Shown here piece by piece: positions 40,431 to 50,438 of a stretch of DNA of 64,000 nt. The DNA lies in NCBI RefSeq assembly GCF_002931075.1, contig NZ_PSTQ01000002.1:186001-250000 (forward strand). Reading direction: 5' to 3'. Source of the DNA: Pseudoclavibacter sp. AY1F1 (GTDB taxonomy: Bacteria > Actinomycetota > Actinomycetes > Actinomycetales > Microbacteriaceae). The notes below the pieces were generated by a model. That model had not been told where the DNA came from. It made no database searches and saw only the letters and a list, made by a program, of their open reading frames with translations. Every line of letters begins with the position of its first letter. Positions within the stretch are counted from its first letter, which is position 1. The position numbers and the translations under genes are program-made.

Positions 40431-43400
40431 ATGCGCCGTACTGCGCCGACCTCGCGAGGCCGCCGACAGCTCGCGATGACGCTTGTGCTGGCGTTGCTCA
40501 TCGGCACGCCTCTGCTCTTCGCGCTGCTCCACGAAGGCTTCCCTGCCGCTGAGATCGAGCTGGAGAGCAGCGACGTCTGGGTCTCCAACAGCCAGGATCT
40601 TCGCGCGGGTCGCCTCAACGCGCAGATCCAGGAGCTCGACGCGAGCGTGAGCCTCGTGACGGCTGACGTCGGCATCCTGCAGGACGGCGACACCGTGTTC
40701 CTGCACGACCAGACGAGCGGATCGCTCGGTCGCGTCGACCCGGCCATGACCGACCTGCGCGAGAGCATCCTGACCCCGGCGGGCAGCCGGAGCGCCTACG
40801 GTGCTGGCGTGATCGCGCTGCTCGACCCGGCTTCGGGGAATCTGTGGCTCATCGATGGCACGCAGCCTCTCGCCTTCGACGCGGCCACGGCTGAGCCCGT
40901 CGCCGAGCTCGGCACCGACGCGCAGGTCATCGTCACCTCCCTCGGTACGGTGCTCGCGGTCTCGCCCGAGCGGCAGGAGATCCTGCGCATCGAGGGCATC
41001 GGCGCCGAGCAGCGTTGGGAGCCCCTCGCGAGCGTGCCGGGCGCCTACGAGCTGACCGCCGTCGGGGAACAGCCGGTCGTGTTCGACACCGAGGCGAGCG
41101 CGCTGCTCGTTGACGGCCAGACACGCGAGGTTCCCGAGACCGCGCTGCGAGTGCAGTTGCCGGGGGCTGCCGCTTCCGAGGTTGTGCTCGCGATGGCCGA
41201 CGGGGTCCTGCGGGTGCCCTTGGCCGGCGGCGAACCGACGGCCGTCCAGGCCGGTATTGTCGGCCCGCAGGCCACTCCATCTGGAACTGCCCGCCCCGCC
41301 GTCGTCGGCGGATGCACGCACGCAGCCTGGGCTCAGGCCGCCGCGACGATGGTGGTGTGCGGTGACGAGGAACCGCGAGTGCAGTCGATGTCGAATCCTC
41401 CACTCGGCGAGATCCTCTACCGCGTGAACCGCAACGTGGTCGCCCTCAACGACGTCGCAACCGGCCAGGTGTGGCTGCCGCAGGAGAACATGCGGCTCGT
41501 GGAGAACTGGAACGAGCTTGTGCCGCCGGAGGACACCGACGGCGTCGAGGGCGAGAACGAGGCCACTGAGGAGTCCTTCGAGGCCACGCTCGCCGAGCGA
41601 GGCGAGGAGAACACCCCTCCCGAGCTGATCGACGACTCCTTCGGTGTGCGCGCAGGCGCCACGGGTTACCTGACGGTGCTCGACAACGACTCGGACGTCG
41701 ACGGCGACATCCTCACGATCACCGGGGTCGCGGGCGACGTCCCCGAGTCCTTCGGTGAGCTGAGACTCATCGACAACGGACGCGCCTTGCAGTTCCGCGC
41801 CGCCGAGGGCGCATCCGGCGAGCAGACGCTCACATACACCGCCACGGACGGCAGGCCTGGCGGCGTCGCGGATGCGCGGCTCACGATCCGCATCCACCCA
41901 GCTGACGCGGAGAACCAGGCCCCGACGACGAACCGGACGAGCACCGTCGCCGTCGAGGCCGGCCAGAAGATCTCCTACAACGTCATGCCCGACTGGGTCG
42001 ACCCGGAGGGCGACCCCATCTTCCTGCAGGGGGCGACGCCTCCAGTCGGCGACGGGGTCGGGTTCACGCCTGACGGCCGCATCACCTTCACCGCCATGAG
42101 CGCCGAACTGGGGGAGCGGGTTGTGCCGTACCTCGTCTCGGACGGCACCTCGCAGGCAGCAGGCGAGCTGCGCATCCGCGTCGAAGCACCGGGAACCCTC
42201 GGTCCGATCGGCACCCCCGACTACGCGAAAGGCGTCGTGGGCGCGCCCATCACCACGCAGCCACTCGTGAACGACCTGTCGCCGAACGGACAAGCCCTCG
42301 GGCTCGTCGAGATCGCCGAGCTCGGCACGGCGACGGGAGGGGCGAGCTTCAACCCCGACCTCGGTACCGTGACCTTCACCTCAGAGACCGCCATAACCGC
42401 CTACGTGCAGTACACGCTCACGGCCGGGGGCGCGACGTCGGTCGGCATCATCCGCTTCGACGTCGAAGAGCCCGCCGAGGAGCCGACGCAGGTCACGGCC
42501 GTCCGTGACCTCGCCTATCTGCGCCCTGGCCAATCGAACGCAGTGAACGTGCTGGGCAACGACGTCTCGACCGGCACTGGCGTGCTCTCCGTGCAGAGCG
42601 TCGAGACGACGGACGCGGCGCGGATCGCGGGCCTGGCCGTCGAGCTCATCGACAACACGATCGTTCGCCTCTCGTCACAATCGGCGATCCAGCAGCCCAT
42701 CGAGCTCCCGTACACGATCACCGACGGCGCCGCCACCTCCGTTGGGTTCATCGTCGTCGTCCCGGTCGAACCGGCCATCACCCACGAGCCCCCGGTCGCG
42801 GTCGACGACACACGGCGTGTGCGCGCGGGTGACTACACGAGCGTTTCCGTGCTCGAGAACGACTCCCACCCTGATGAGGCACAGATGTCGCTGACGCCTG
42901 AACTCAACACCGTGCAGGTCGGCGACGGCTACGCCTTCGTGTCCGGTGACGACGTCCGGCTCCAAGCGCCGAGCGAACCGGGCACCTACTCGCTCGGCTA
43001 CACCGTCATCGACGAGCACGGGGAGCAGGCGGGCGCCAACGTCTCGTTCCAGGTCACGGCTCCCGACGAGTCGAGCAACAGGCCGCCAGCACCGGGCGTC
43101 GACACAGCTCGAGTGTTCGAGGGCGCCAGCGTCCGCATCGACGTGCCGCTGAGCGGCATCGACCCGGACGGCGACTCCGTCGAGCTCACGCAGCTCATCG
43201 ACGTGCCGAAGCTCGGCTCGGTGCGCGAGATCACGCAGACCTCGTTCATTTACGAGGCATTCGCTGGAGCCGCCGGCACCGACATCCTCCGCTACGAGGT
43301 CGTCGACGGCTACGGCCAGCGAGCGGAGGGCACGATCAGGGTCGGTGTCGTCGCTCGCCCCGCCGCGACTGCGCCTCCCGTCGCCGTCGACGACAACGTC

Positions 43401-45773
43401 CGCGCCAAGCCTGGCTCCCGCATCGCGGTGCCCGTCCTGCAGAACGACTCTGACCCGAACGGGTACAAGCTCGAGCTCGTGCCAGAGCTCGTCGGCGTCG
43501 ACCCGAGCTTCGACGCTGAGGTCGACGGCGAGTCCGTCATCGTCACGGTGCCAAGCGAGGGCGACTTCATCTCCGTGCCGTACACGATCACGAACGGGCA
43601 GGGCGGGCAGGACGCCGCGTTCATCCACATCACGATGAGCGCCGATGCGCCGACGCTCCCACCCACCGCGACCGACCACGTCGTGCGCCTCGACGACTTC
43701 GCCGGGGGCGAGACGCTCAGCGTCAACGTGCGCGACGGCGCTGCGAACCCGGGGGGCCGCGTGAGCGAGCTCGCCGTCGACCTCGTCGGTGCCGGCGCCG
43801 GCGCTGCACAGGTCGAGGAGGACGGGCGCGTGACGGTGTCGCTCAGCGACGTGAGGCAGATCATCGTGTACCGGCTCACGGCCGCGGACACGGGCCTCAC
43901 CGCCGCGGGCTTCCTCATGGTTCCCGCGCTCATCACGGAGGAGTCGAAGCGACAGTCGCCGTTCCTCATCCCCGACCTCCCCGCCCAGAAGGTGAAGGTC
44001 GGCGAATCGATCTCGTGGGACGTCAACGACCTCGTACGCGCGCCGTCCGGCAACCGGGTCGTGCTCATCAACCCGGAACAGGTGTGGGCTGAGCAGGCCG
44101 ACGGCAGCGCCCTCGTGCAGGGCGACACGAAGCTCAGCTTCGCCCCGAAACCGGGGTTCCGCGGGCCGGCGTCCATCACGTTCCAGGTCTCGGATGCGCA
44201 GGGCGACAACGACCCGAACGCCGGCATCGCGACCATCCGCGTGCCGATCACGGTCGGCGACCCCGACTTCTTCGACGTCGCGCCGACGTTCGTGGCACCG
44301 CAGCTGACCGTCGAGCAGGGGACAGAGCAGAGCTTCGACCTGCGGACGGCCACGGGCCACCCCAACAAGGACGTCCTCCCGCAGGTGCAGTACTCGAAGC
44401 TGACGGGTGGCACCGGGGACCTGAAGGCGACCCTCGACGGCAGCACCGTCAAGGTGGGGGCTGGCCTGTCAGCGAAGGTCGGCACCGTCGCGAAATACAC
44501 GGTCACCTACACGTTCCGCGACTTCGTGCAGACCGGGACCGTGACCGTGACCGTCGTCTCGACGTCCAAGCCGCTGCCGCGCGCCGTGCCGGACGAGCAG
44601 CTCGCGCGCCGCAACGAGACCGTCACCATGAACGTCACCGGCAACGACTTCAACCCGTTCCCCGAGTCGCCGCTCAAGCTCATCTCCGCGAGCGAGGTGT
44701 CGGGAGCCGGCTCCGGAGCCACAGTGTCGGTTGTCGACGGCCAGGTCCGCATTGTTCCGAAGGCGAACTTCATCGGCACCATCACGGTCAGCTACCGCAT
44801 CGGTGACCAGACCGGCGACCCGTTGCGCGAGACGACGGGGCTCGCGACCGTCCAGGTGCAGGACGTGCCCGGTGCGCCGACCACGGTGACGCTCGCGAAG
44901 GGCAGTTCGCTCGGCACGCTTGTCGTGAGCTGGTCAGGGGCTGTCTCGAACGGGAAGGAGATCACCGGCTACGAAGTGACGCTGACGGGCGGCGCAACGC
45001 CGATCGAGAAGTCAGCCGGTCTCGCGAACAGCGTGACGTTCACAGCGGCGGACGGCCTTCTGCCGGGCCGCGAGTACACGGCCACCGTACGTGCCGCAAA
45101 CGAACTCGGATTCGGGCCTCCCGCCACCTCCGTCGGCGCGAAGCCGATCGACCTGCCACAGGCCCCGCAAGGGCTCACCGTGCCGGACGTGCTCGCGCCA
45201 CCCGGCGAACTCACGGGCACGCTGACCGCAAGATGGTCTGCCCCATCGGTGGACGGCGGCGGCCTCACCGGCTACGACGTGACGGTCCAGATCGGCACTC
45301 AGGCCCCGACGACCACAAGCGTGCCAGCAACTCAGCTGTCGTTCGAAATCACCGGCATCACGATCCCAAAGTCAGCGTCGACGCCGGTGAGCGTCTATGT
45401 CGCGGCGAAGAACGAGGCTGGCGTCTCGACCGCGACAGGGAAAATAGTCGGCAACCTGATTTACACGCCCCTCTACAAGATCAGCGTCACCGGTGGCGAT
45501 GCCGTTGACGGCAAGCCGGATGAGGTGAAGAGCTTCCACATCAAGGGGGAGGACTTCCTGGCGAGTACGACCTACAGCGTCAAGTGCTACAGCAACGGGA
45601 AGCCGGGCGACGACAAGCTCGTGGGGGAGCAGGGTGGCGTGAGCGGTCCAGCGCTGAACGCCGACGGTGGAGTCAGGGTCCCGGCTTGCGAAGGCAGCCT
45701 CGGCGGCTACTGGGTGGAGATCCTGGACAAGGGCACCGTCGTTGTACGAAGCGACGTAGTCGAGAAGTGGTAG
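40431..45773 (+). CDS. Giant membrane-anchored protein of tandem Ig-like and FN3 domains
   Basis: A 1780-residue protein. A basic N-terminus and one hydrophobic helix (about residues 14-34) anchor it, with the rest outside. Residues about 45-370 look like a beta-propeller-type module. From about 385 to 1475 run roughly ten to eleven Big_9/cadherin-like units, each with the pattern DD-x-R-x-x-x-G and VL-x-ND(S)D-x-D-G-D. Residues about 1480-1675 are two fibronectin type III domains. The C-terminal ~100 residues have Cys and no sortase signal. It is probably a surface fibre or adhesin, assembled or remodelled by the downstream MoxR-DUF58-TgpA genes. The ATG follows GGGGTGGGGAAGC. Confidence 0.85.
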   Translation: MRRTAPTSRGRRQLAMTLVLALLIGTPLLFALLHEGFPAAEIELESSDVWVSNSQDLRAGRLNAQIQELDASVSLVTADVGILQDGDTVFLHDQTSGSLGRVDPAMTDLRESILTPAGSRSAYGAGVIALLDPASGNLWLIDGTQPLAFDAATAEPVAELGTDAQVIVTSLGTVLAVSPERQEILRIEGIGAEQRWEPLASVPGAYELTAVGEQPVVFDTEASALLVDGQTREVPETALRVQLPGAAASEVVLAMADGVLRVPLAGGEPTAVQAGIVGPQATPSGTARPAVVGGCTHAAWAQAAATMVVCGDEEPRVQSMSNPPLGEILYRVNRNVVALNDVATGQVWLPQENMRLVENWNELVPPEDTDGVEGENEATEESFEATLAERGEENTPPELIDDSFGVRAGATGYLTVLDNDSDVDGDILTITGVAGDVPESFGELRLIDNGRALQFRAAEGASGEQTLTYTATDGRPGGVADARLTIRIHPADAENQAPTTNRTSTVAVEAGQKISYNVMPDWVDPEGDPIFLQGATPPVGDGVGFTPDGRITFTAMSAELGERVVPYLVSDGTSQAAGELRIRVEAPGTLGPIGTPDYAKGVVGAPITTQPLVNDLSPNGQALGLVEIAELGTATGGASFNPDLGTVTFTSETAITAYVQYTLTAGGATSVGIIRFDVEEPAEEPTQVTAVRDLAYLRPGQSNAVNVLGNDVSTGTGVLSVQSVETTDAARIAGLAVELIDNTIVRLSSQSAIQQPIELPYTITDGAATSVGFIVVVPVEPAITHEPPVAVDDTRRVRAGDYTSVSVLENDSHPDEAQMSLTPELNTVQVGDGYAFVSGDDVRLQAPSEPGTYSLGYTVIDEHGEQAGANVSFQVTAPDESSNRPPAPGVDTARVFEGASVRIDVPLSGIDPDGDSVELTQLIDVPKLGSVREITQTSFIYEAFAGAAGTDILRYEVVDGYGQRAEGTIRVGVVARPAATAPPVAVDDNVRAKPGSRIAVPVLQNDSDPNGYKLELVPELVGVDPSFDAEVDGESVIVTVPSEGDFISVPYTITNGQGGQDAAFIHITMSADAPTLPPTATDHVVRLDDFAGGETLSVNVRDGAANPGGRVSELAVDLVGAGAGAAQVEEDGRVTVSLSDVRQIIVYRLTAADTGLTAAGFLMVPALITEESKRQSPFLIPDLPAQKVKVGESISWDVNDLVRAPSGNRVVLINPEQVWAEQADGSALVQGDTKLSFAPKPGFRGPASITFQVSDAQGDNDPNAGIATIRVPITVGDPDFFDVAPTFVAPQLTVEQGTEQSFDLRTATGHPNKDVLPQVQYSKLTGGTGDLKATLDGSTVKVGAGLSAKVGTVAKYTVTYTFRDFVQTGTVTVTVVSTSKPLPRAVPDEQLARRNETVTMNVTGNDFNPFPESPLKLISASEVSGAGSGATVSVVDGQVRIVPKANFIGTITVSYRIGDQTGDPLRETTGLATVQVQDVPGAPTTVTLAKGSSLGTLVVSWSGAVSNGKEITGYEVTLTGGATPIEKSAGLANSVTFTAADGLLPGREYTATVRAANELGFGPPATSVGAKPIDLPQAPQGLTVPDVLAPPGELTGTLTARWSAPSVDGGGLTGYDVTVQIGTQAPTTTSVPATQLSFEITGITIPKSASTPVSVYVAAKNEAGVSTATGKIVGNLIYTPLYKISVTGGDAVDGKPDEVKSFHIKGEDFLASTTYSVKCYSNGKPGDDKLVGEQGGVSGPALNADGGVRVPACEGSLGGYWVEILDKGTVVVRSDVVEKW

Positions 45774-45844
45774 GCCGAATGTCGGTGGATGAAGAGACGA
45801 TCAACAGACCCGGCGCGCAGCAGCCGTCGCGAAGAGGAGCCAGC

Positions 45845-46813
45845 ATGACAGTGACCGAAGAGCAGGCCGCCTGGTTCCAGGATGCGTTCGACCGGTTGGC
45901 GGCGAACATCGAGCGTGCGGTCGTCGGTAAGCGCCACGTCGTCGAGCTCACGCTGACAACCCTCTTCAGCCAGGGTCACCTCCTCCTCGAGGACGTGCCA
46001 GGGACAGGCAAGACGGTGCTCGCCAAGGCGCTCGCGAAGACGATCGACGGCACCAACAGTCGCGTGCAGTTCACGCCAGACCTGCTGCCCTCCGACGTCA
46101 CGGGTGTCACGATCTTCGACCAGGTGAAGCGCGACTTCGAGTTCCACCCCGGCCCGATCTTCGCGTCCATCGTGCTCGCCGACGAGATCAACCGCGCCTC
46201 GCCGAAGACGCAGTCCGCGCTCCTCGAGGTCATGGAAGAGGGGCGGGTCACGGTCGACGGCACGCCGCATCCGGTGCCGGCACCGTTCCTCGTCATCGCC
46301 ACCCAGAACCCCGTCGAGCAAGCCGGAACGTACAAGCTGCCTGAGGCGCAGCTCGACCGCTTCCTCATGAAGACCTCGCTCGGCTACCCCGACCATGCGA
46401 GCACCGTGCGCCTGCTCATGGACGCCGGGAACCGGCAGCGCGCCGACAGCGTGCCAGCGATCCTGCACGCGGAGAACGTCGTCGTCATGCAAGAGCTGGC
46501 CGCCGAAGTGCACGTCGACGAGTCGATCATGGCCTACGTGTCGGAGATCGTGACGGCCACGCGCGCTGACCGCGACGTGATAGTCGGCGTCTCCGTCCGC
46601 GGTGCCCTCGCGCTTGCCCGCGCCGTGAAGGCGTGGGCCCTCGCGCACGGCCGCCGCTATGTCATCCCAGACGACGTGCGCACCCTCGCACACCCGGTCC
46701 TCGCGCACCGCCTGATCCTCGACCCAGAGGCCGAGTTCTCCGGCACGACCCCCGACCAGGTCATCGACCGCTGCCTCCTCGAGGTCCAGCCTCCTCAGCA
46801 CCGGGCCGTCTAA
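45845..46813 (+). CDS. MoxR-type AAA+ ATPase (first copy)
   Basis: A 322-residue AAA_3 family ATPase with Walker A VPGTGKTVLAKA, Walker B VLADEINRASPKTQ, sensor 1 IATQNP and sensor 2 region. MoxR ATPases act as chaperones in maturing protein complexes, often with DUF58 or VWA partners, as encoded next. ATG 45845 has GAGGAG 6 bases upstream; an earlier in-frame ATG at 45779 (22 extra residues) is also possible. It ends in TAA-ATG overlap with the DUF58 gene. A second, closely similar copy is at 60511. Confidence 0.92.
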   Translation: MTVTEEQAAWFQDAFDRLAANIERAVVGKRHVVELTLTTLFSQGHLLLEDVPGTGKTVLAKALAKTIDGTNSRVQFTPDLLPSDVTGVTIFDQVKRDFEFHPGPIFASIVLADEINRASPKTQSALLEVMEEGRVTVDGTPHPVPAPFLVIATQNPVEQAGTYKLPEAQLDRFLMKTSLGYPDHASTVRLLMDAGNRQRADSVPAILHAENVVVMQELAAEVHVDESIMAYVSEIVTATRADRDVIVGVSVRGALALARAVKAWALAHGRRYVIPDDVRTLAHPVLAHRLILDPEAEFSGTTPDQVIDRCLLEVQPPQHRAV

Positions 46814-48036
46814 TGGCTGAAGGGCACGAACCAGGAGAAGCCGAGCTCGCCGAACGCGACCGGCTCACGATCGGCGACGCCATCAAGTGCGTCACGCCGC
46901 TCGGCTGGATCGTGCTCGTCGCCGGCATCGTGCTGCTCGCTGCCGGAACCGTCTTCGGCTGGCTCGAGCTCATCGGCATCGGGGGAGTCCTTGTCGGAGT
47001 GTTCGCGGCAGCCGTTCCCTTCACGATCGGCCGCGAGAGCTTCGGCGTGCAGGTGGAGCTCGAACCGCGACGCGTACGCGTCGGCGACCGCGCGCTCGGC
47101 CGCCTGCAGGTGACGAACCTCGGGGAACGGCGCGTCCTCCCGACGCGCCTCGCCCTCCCGGTCGGGCAGGCCACGGCAGAGTTCAGCGTTCCGCAGCTCG
47201 CGCCAGACGAAACCCACGAGGACCTCTTCGCCGTGCCCACCACACGACGCGCTGTGATCGAGGCCGGCCCGGCCCGGTCACTGCGAGGCGACCCGCTCGG
47301 GCTCCTCGAGCGAGCCACGAAGTGGACCGGCGTGCTCGAGCTGTTCGTGCACCCGCGAACGGTGCGCATCACAGCTCAGGTTGCTGGACTCCTCCGAGAC
47401 CTCGAGGGTGTGACCGGTGAGCGCATCACCGATGACGACCTCGCCTTCCACGCGCTGCGTCCCTACGAACCGGGAGACGACCGCAGGAACATCCACTGGC
47501 GGACAAGCGCCCGCACGGGACTCCTCATGGTCCGTCAGTTCCAGGAGACCAGGCGCTCGCAGGCCAACGTGCTGCAGACGCTCGAGACAGCCGCCTACGC
47601 CTCGGAGGAAGAGTTCGAGCTCGGAGTCGAGGTGCTCGCCTCACTCGCCCAGGAACTCATCCACTCCGGCGTCTCCGTGAGCGCCATGACGCAAAGCGGG
47701 CAGCTGCCCACTCGAGCGGTCTCGTCGATGCTCGATGGCAGCAGCCGACTCGAGCCGCTCGAGGCGGCGGCGCCATCGCTGCGCGACTTCGTGGCGCTCA
47801 GCGCACGGCGGCTCCCGCAAGCCAGCATCGTTTTCCTCGTATGTGGGAGCGGCACGACGGACGCACAGCTCGGGCAGCTGCAGTCCGTCTTCGCGGCCGA
47901 TGTGACGCTTGTCGTCTTCCGATGCGCGATCGGGCACCCCGCGAGCCGCACGCGCCTGCGCGAGACCGTGGTCTGCACGGTGCCCGAACTCGACGACCTG
48001 CCCCGCCTAGTGCGCGAGACGCGGGTGCGCACATGA
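46813..48036 (+). CDS. DUF58 family protein (first copy)
   Basis: A 407-residue protein with two N-terminal helices (about residues 35-75), then the DUF58 domain: LRPYEPGDDRRNIHW followed by TSARTGLLMVRQF is the hallmark. DUF58 proteins carry a VWA-like fold and partner with MoxR ATPases. It overlaps the MoxR stop by one base (TAATG) and the next gene by four (ATGA), so three proteins are made in step. It is likely anchored by its helices with the DUF58 domain in the cytoplasm. Confidence 0.9.
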   Translation: MAEGHEPGEAELAERDRLTIGDAIKCVTPLGWIVLVAGIVLLAAGTVFGWLELIGIGGVLVGVFAAAVPFTIGRESFGVQVELEPRRVRVGDRALGRLQVTNLGERRVLPTRLALPVGQATAEFSVPQLAPDETHEDLFAVPTTRRAVIEAGPARSLRGDPLGLLERATKWTGVLELFVHPRTVRITAQVAGLLRDLEGVTGERITDDDLAFHALRPYEPGDDRRNIHWRTSARTGLLMVRQFQETRRSQANVLQTLETAAYASEEEFELGVEVLASLAQELIHSGVSVSAMTQSGQLPTRAVSSMLDGSSRLEPLEAAAPSLRDFVALSARRLPQASIVFLVCGSGTTDAQLGQLQSVFAADVTLVVFRCAIGHPASRTRLRETVVCTVPELDDLPRLVRETRVRT

Positions 48037-50438
48037 CGGCGGTGCACGGACAGACGGGTCGTGCACCGAGCCGCGAGAAGCGCCGCGTCGTCGAAGCGAG
48101 CACCCTCGTCGATGCTGGCGTCGATGCTGGCGTCGATGCTGGCGTCATCGCGGCGCTCACGCTCATCGCTTCGCTCGGCTTCGCGCCTGCCTACGGCAGC
48201 ACCTGGTTCCTGCTCGCCGTCGCCGGCGGACTCCTGATCGGCATCGGATCCGCGCTCCTCGGCTCAAAACTCGGGCTCACGCGGTTCAACACCCTTCTCG
48301 TAGCGATCGCCGCCTACTTCCTCCTGGGCACGGCATTCGCGCTTCCCCAGTCAGGCCTCGGCGGGGTGCTCCCCACGCTCGCGACGCTCGCCGACCTCGC
48401 CAGAGCGCCCGTCTTCGCCTGGCGCGACGCTGTCACCCTCTCGACTCCGCTCCTCGCGCCCACCCACCTCGCGGTGCTCCCGTACTTCGCAGCGACCATC
48501 TCTTCCCTCGTCTCGATGCTCGTGCTGCTCTGGATTGCCCCGACGAGACCAGGCTCCATCTGGTCGCCGACGGTGGCGTTGCTTGGCCCCCTCGCGGTGC
48601 TCGCCAGCGCGATCTTCGTCGGGACGGAGGACAGCGTCGCTGGCGTCCTGCGCGGCGGGGCCTTCGCGCTCATCGCGCTCGTCTGGCTCAGCTGGCGTCG
48701 AGGCTTCGGCAACATCGCATCGAAGGACGCGAGGCGCGCACTCGTGCGATCCCGCGCCCTCGGCACCGGCGTTCTTGTTCTTGTCGCCGCGCTCCTCACC
48801 ACCGCTGGCGGCTTCGTGGCGTCAGAGACCGTCGCCGACCAGCGCGTCGTCGCGCGAGAGCAGATCACTCCGCCGTTCGACCCGCTGTCTCACACGAGTC
48901 CGCTCGCCGGCTTCCGTGAGTACTCGAAGCTCCAGCCTGACGCGGTGCTCTTCGACGTCAGCGGTCTCGAGAGCGGCGACCGTATCCGCCTCGCGACGCT
49001 CGAGAGCTACTCGGGCAAGTCCTGGCAGATCGCCAAACCCCAAGAATCGTTGGACGCGACGGGCAGCTACAACCTGTCAGGCAGGGTCGTTCCGAGCAAC
49101 CCGTTCGTGACCTCGTCGTCCGACCGAGCTCTCGGCGTCTCCGTCCGCGACTACTCCGACATCTGGCTGCCGAGCGTCGGCGTGCCCACCGATGTGAACT
49201 TCACGGGCGGCAGCCTGCCGGAGCGCAGCGGAGACTTCCGCTTCAACTCGCGTACCGGGGGAGGCCTCGTCACGTCTGGCCTCCGCGAAGGCGACACCTA
49301 CGAGATCGCCGCCATGGCGCAGGACCTCCCGGTTGAGGGGCAGCTCGACAACGTTGATGTCGTCGACCTCGACTACCCGGCGATGCCAGCGGCGCCGGCC
49401 GCGCTCGTCGAGCGGATGCAGAGCTACATCGCAGGCGAGACCTCCCCCTACCTCCAGCTCAAGGCCATCGAGAACGCTCTCATCGCCGAGGGGTTCCTCA
49501 GCCACGGGACGGCGAGCGACACCGTGCCATCGCGGGCAGGCCACGGACTCGACCGTATGCAGGAGCTCTTCGACCTCCGCTACCTCGTCGGCGACCAGGA
49601 GCAGTACGCGTCGGCAATGGCCATCATGGCCCGTCAACTCGGATTCCCGGCACGTGTCGTGATGGGCTACGCACCGGAGCAGGTCTCGGCTGACGGCACA
49701 ACCGAGGTGCGCGGGTCCGACGTCACCGCCTGGGTCGAGGTGCCCTTCGAAGGGTTCGGCTGGGTCGCCTTCGAACCGACACCAGAGCAGACAGACGTGC
49801 CCGTCAACACGACCACGGAGCCGCAGTCGAAGCCGAAAGCGCAGGTGAGGCAGCCGCCTCAGACACAGGAGAAGCCGGAGGAGCTCCTCACGAGCGCCGA
49901 CGAGCCGCGGCAGGAGGAGGAGCCGGATGATGAAGAGACCCTGCCGGCCTGGCTCGTTCCCCTCAGCGTCGCGCTCGCGGTGCCTCTTGTGCTCTTTCTC
50001 GCGCCGCTCCTCGTCATCGCTCTCCTGAAGAGGAGGCGGCGCCGGAAACGGGAGCACGAGGGCAGTCCGGACCTGCGCGCTGCGGCCGCCTGGAGCGACA
50101 GCATCGACCGGTTCGCCGAGCTTGGGTACCGGGTGCCGCCGAAACGGACGAGGCTCCAGACCGCCGAGGCAGTGCATCCCTCGCTCGTCTCGATCGCCGA
50201 CCGGAGCGACAGGGCGGTCTTCGGCGACGAGCTGCCGACCGACGAACAACTCGAGCAGTTGTGGGTCGACGTGGACACCTCCGTCGCGGAGGCGAAGAGC
50301 GCCGCGGGCTTCTGGCGCCGTCTGCGAGGACGATATACGTTCCGCACGACCCAGCGAGCCGTATCATGGCGACGTGGAACGTTCGGGGTTCATCCAAGTA
50401 CCGCCGGGAATGATCGGCCAGGGGCCGGTCATGCCTGA
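48033..50438 (+). CDS. TgpA-like transglutaminase-fold protein, catalytic triad lost
   Basis: An 801-residue TgpA/DUF3488-type protein: about six N-terminal helices, an extracytoplasmic region, a transglutaminase-like core (about residues 505-590), a Pro/Glu-rich linker, one late helix and a cytoplasmic tail. In active relatives the core has GDCEQ, HAWVE and DPTP. Here the equivalents are GDQEQ (Gln522), TAWVE (Thr565) and EPTP (Glu581). All three catalytic positions are changed while spacing (43 and 16) and surrounding residues hold, which argues for a non-enzymatic binding or scaffolding role. The N-terminus has three 12-bp repeats (48108-48143). The gene overlaps its neighbours. Confidence 0.88.
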   Translation: MTAVHGQTGRAPSREKRRVVEASTLVDAGVDAGVDAGVIAALTLIASLGFAPAYGSTWFLLAVAGGLLIGIGSALLGSKLGLTRFNTLLVAIAAYFLLGTAFALPQSGLGGVLPTLATLADLARAPVFAWRDAVTLSTPLLAPTHLAVLPYFAATISSLVSMLVLLWIAPTRPGSIWSPTVALLGPLAVLASAIFVGTEDSVAGVLRGGAFALIALVWLSWRRGFGNIASKDARRALVRSRALGTGVLVLVAALLTTAGGFVASETVADQRVVAREQITPPFDPLSHTSPLAGFREYSKLQPDAVLFDVSGLESGDRIRLATLESYSGKSWQIAKPQESLDATGSYNLSGRVVPSNPFVTSSSDRALGVSVRDYSDIWLPSVGVPTDVNFTGGSLPERSGDFRFNSRTGGGLVTSGLREGDTYEIAAMAQDLPVEGQLDNVDVVDLDYPAMPAAPAALVERMQSYIAGETSPYLQLKAIENALIAEGFLSHGTASDTVPSRAGHGLDRMQELFDLRYLVGDQEQYASAMAIMARQLGFPARVVMGYAPEQVSADGTTEVRGSDVTAWVEVPFEGFGWVAFEPTPEQTDVPVNTTTEPQSKPKAQVRQPPQTQEKPEELLTSADEPRQEEEPDDEETLPAWLVPLSVALAVPLVLFLAPLLVIALLKRRRRRKREHEGSPDLRAAAAWSDSIDRFAELGYRVPPKRTRLQTAEAVHPSLVSIADRSDRAVFGDELPTDEQLEQLWVDVDTSVAEAKSAAGFWRRLRGRYTFRTTQRAVSWRRGTFGVHPSTAGNDRPGAGHA

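Noticed and set aside
42675-44360. Long open frames antisense to the giant Ig-domain gene
   Set aside because: High-GC codon bias leaves opposite frames open; the sequences are Arg/Val/Asp-rich with no domains.
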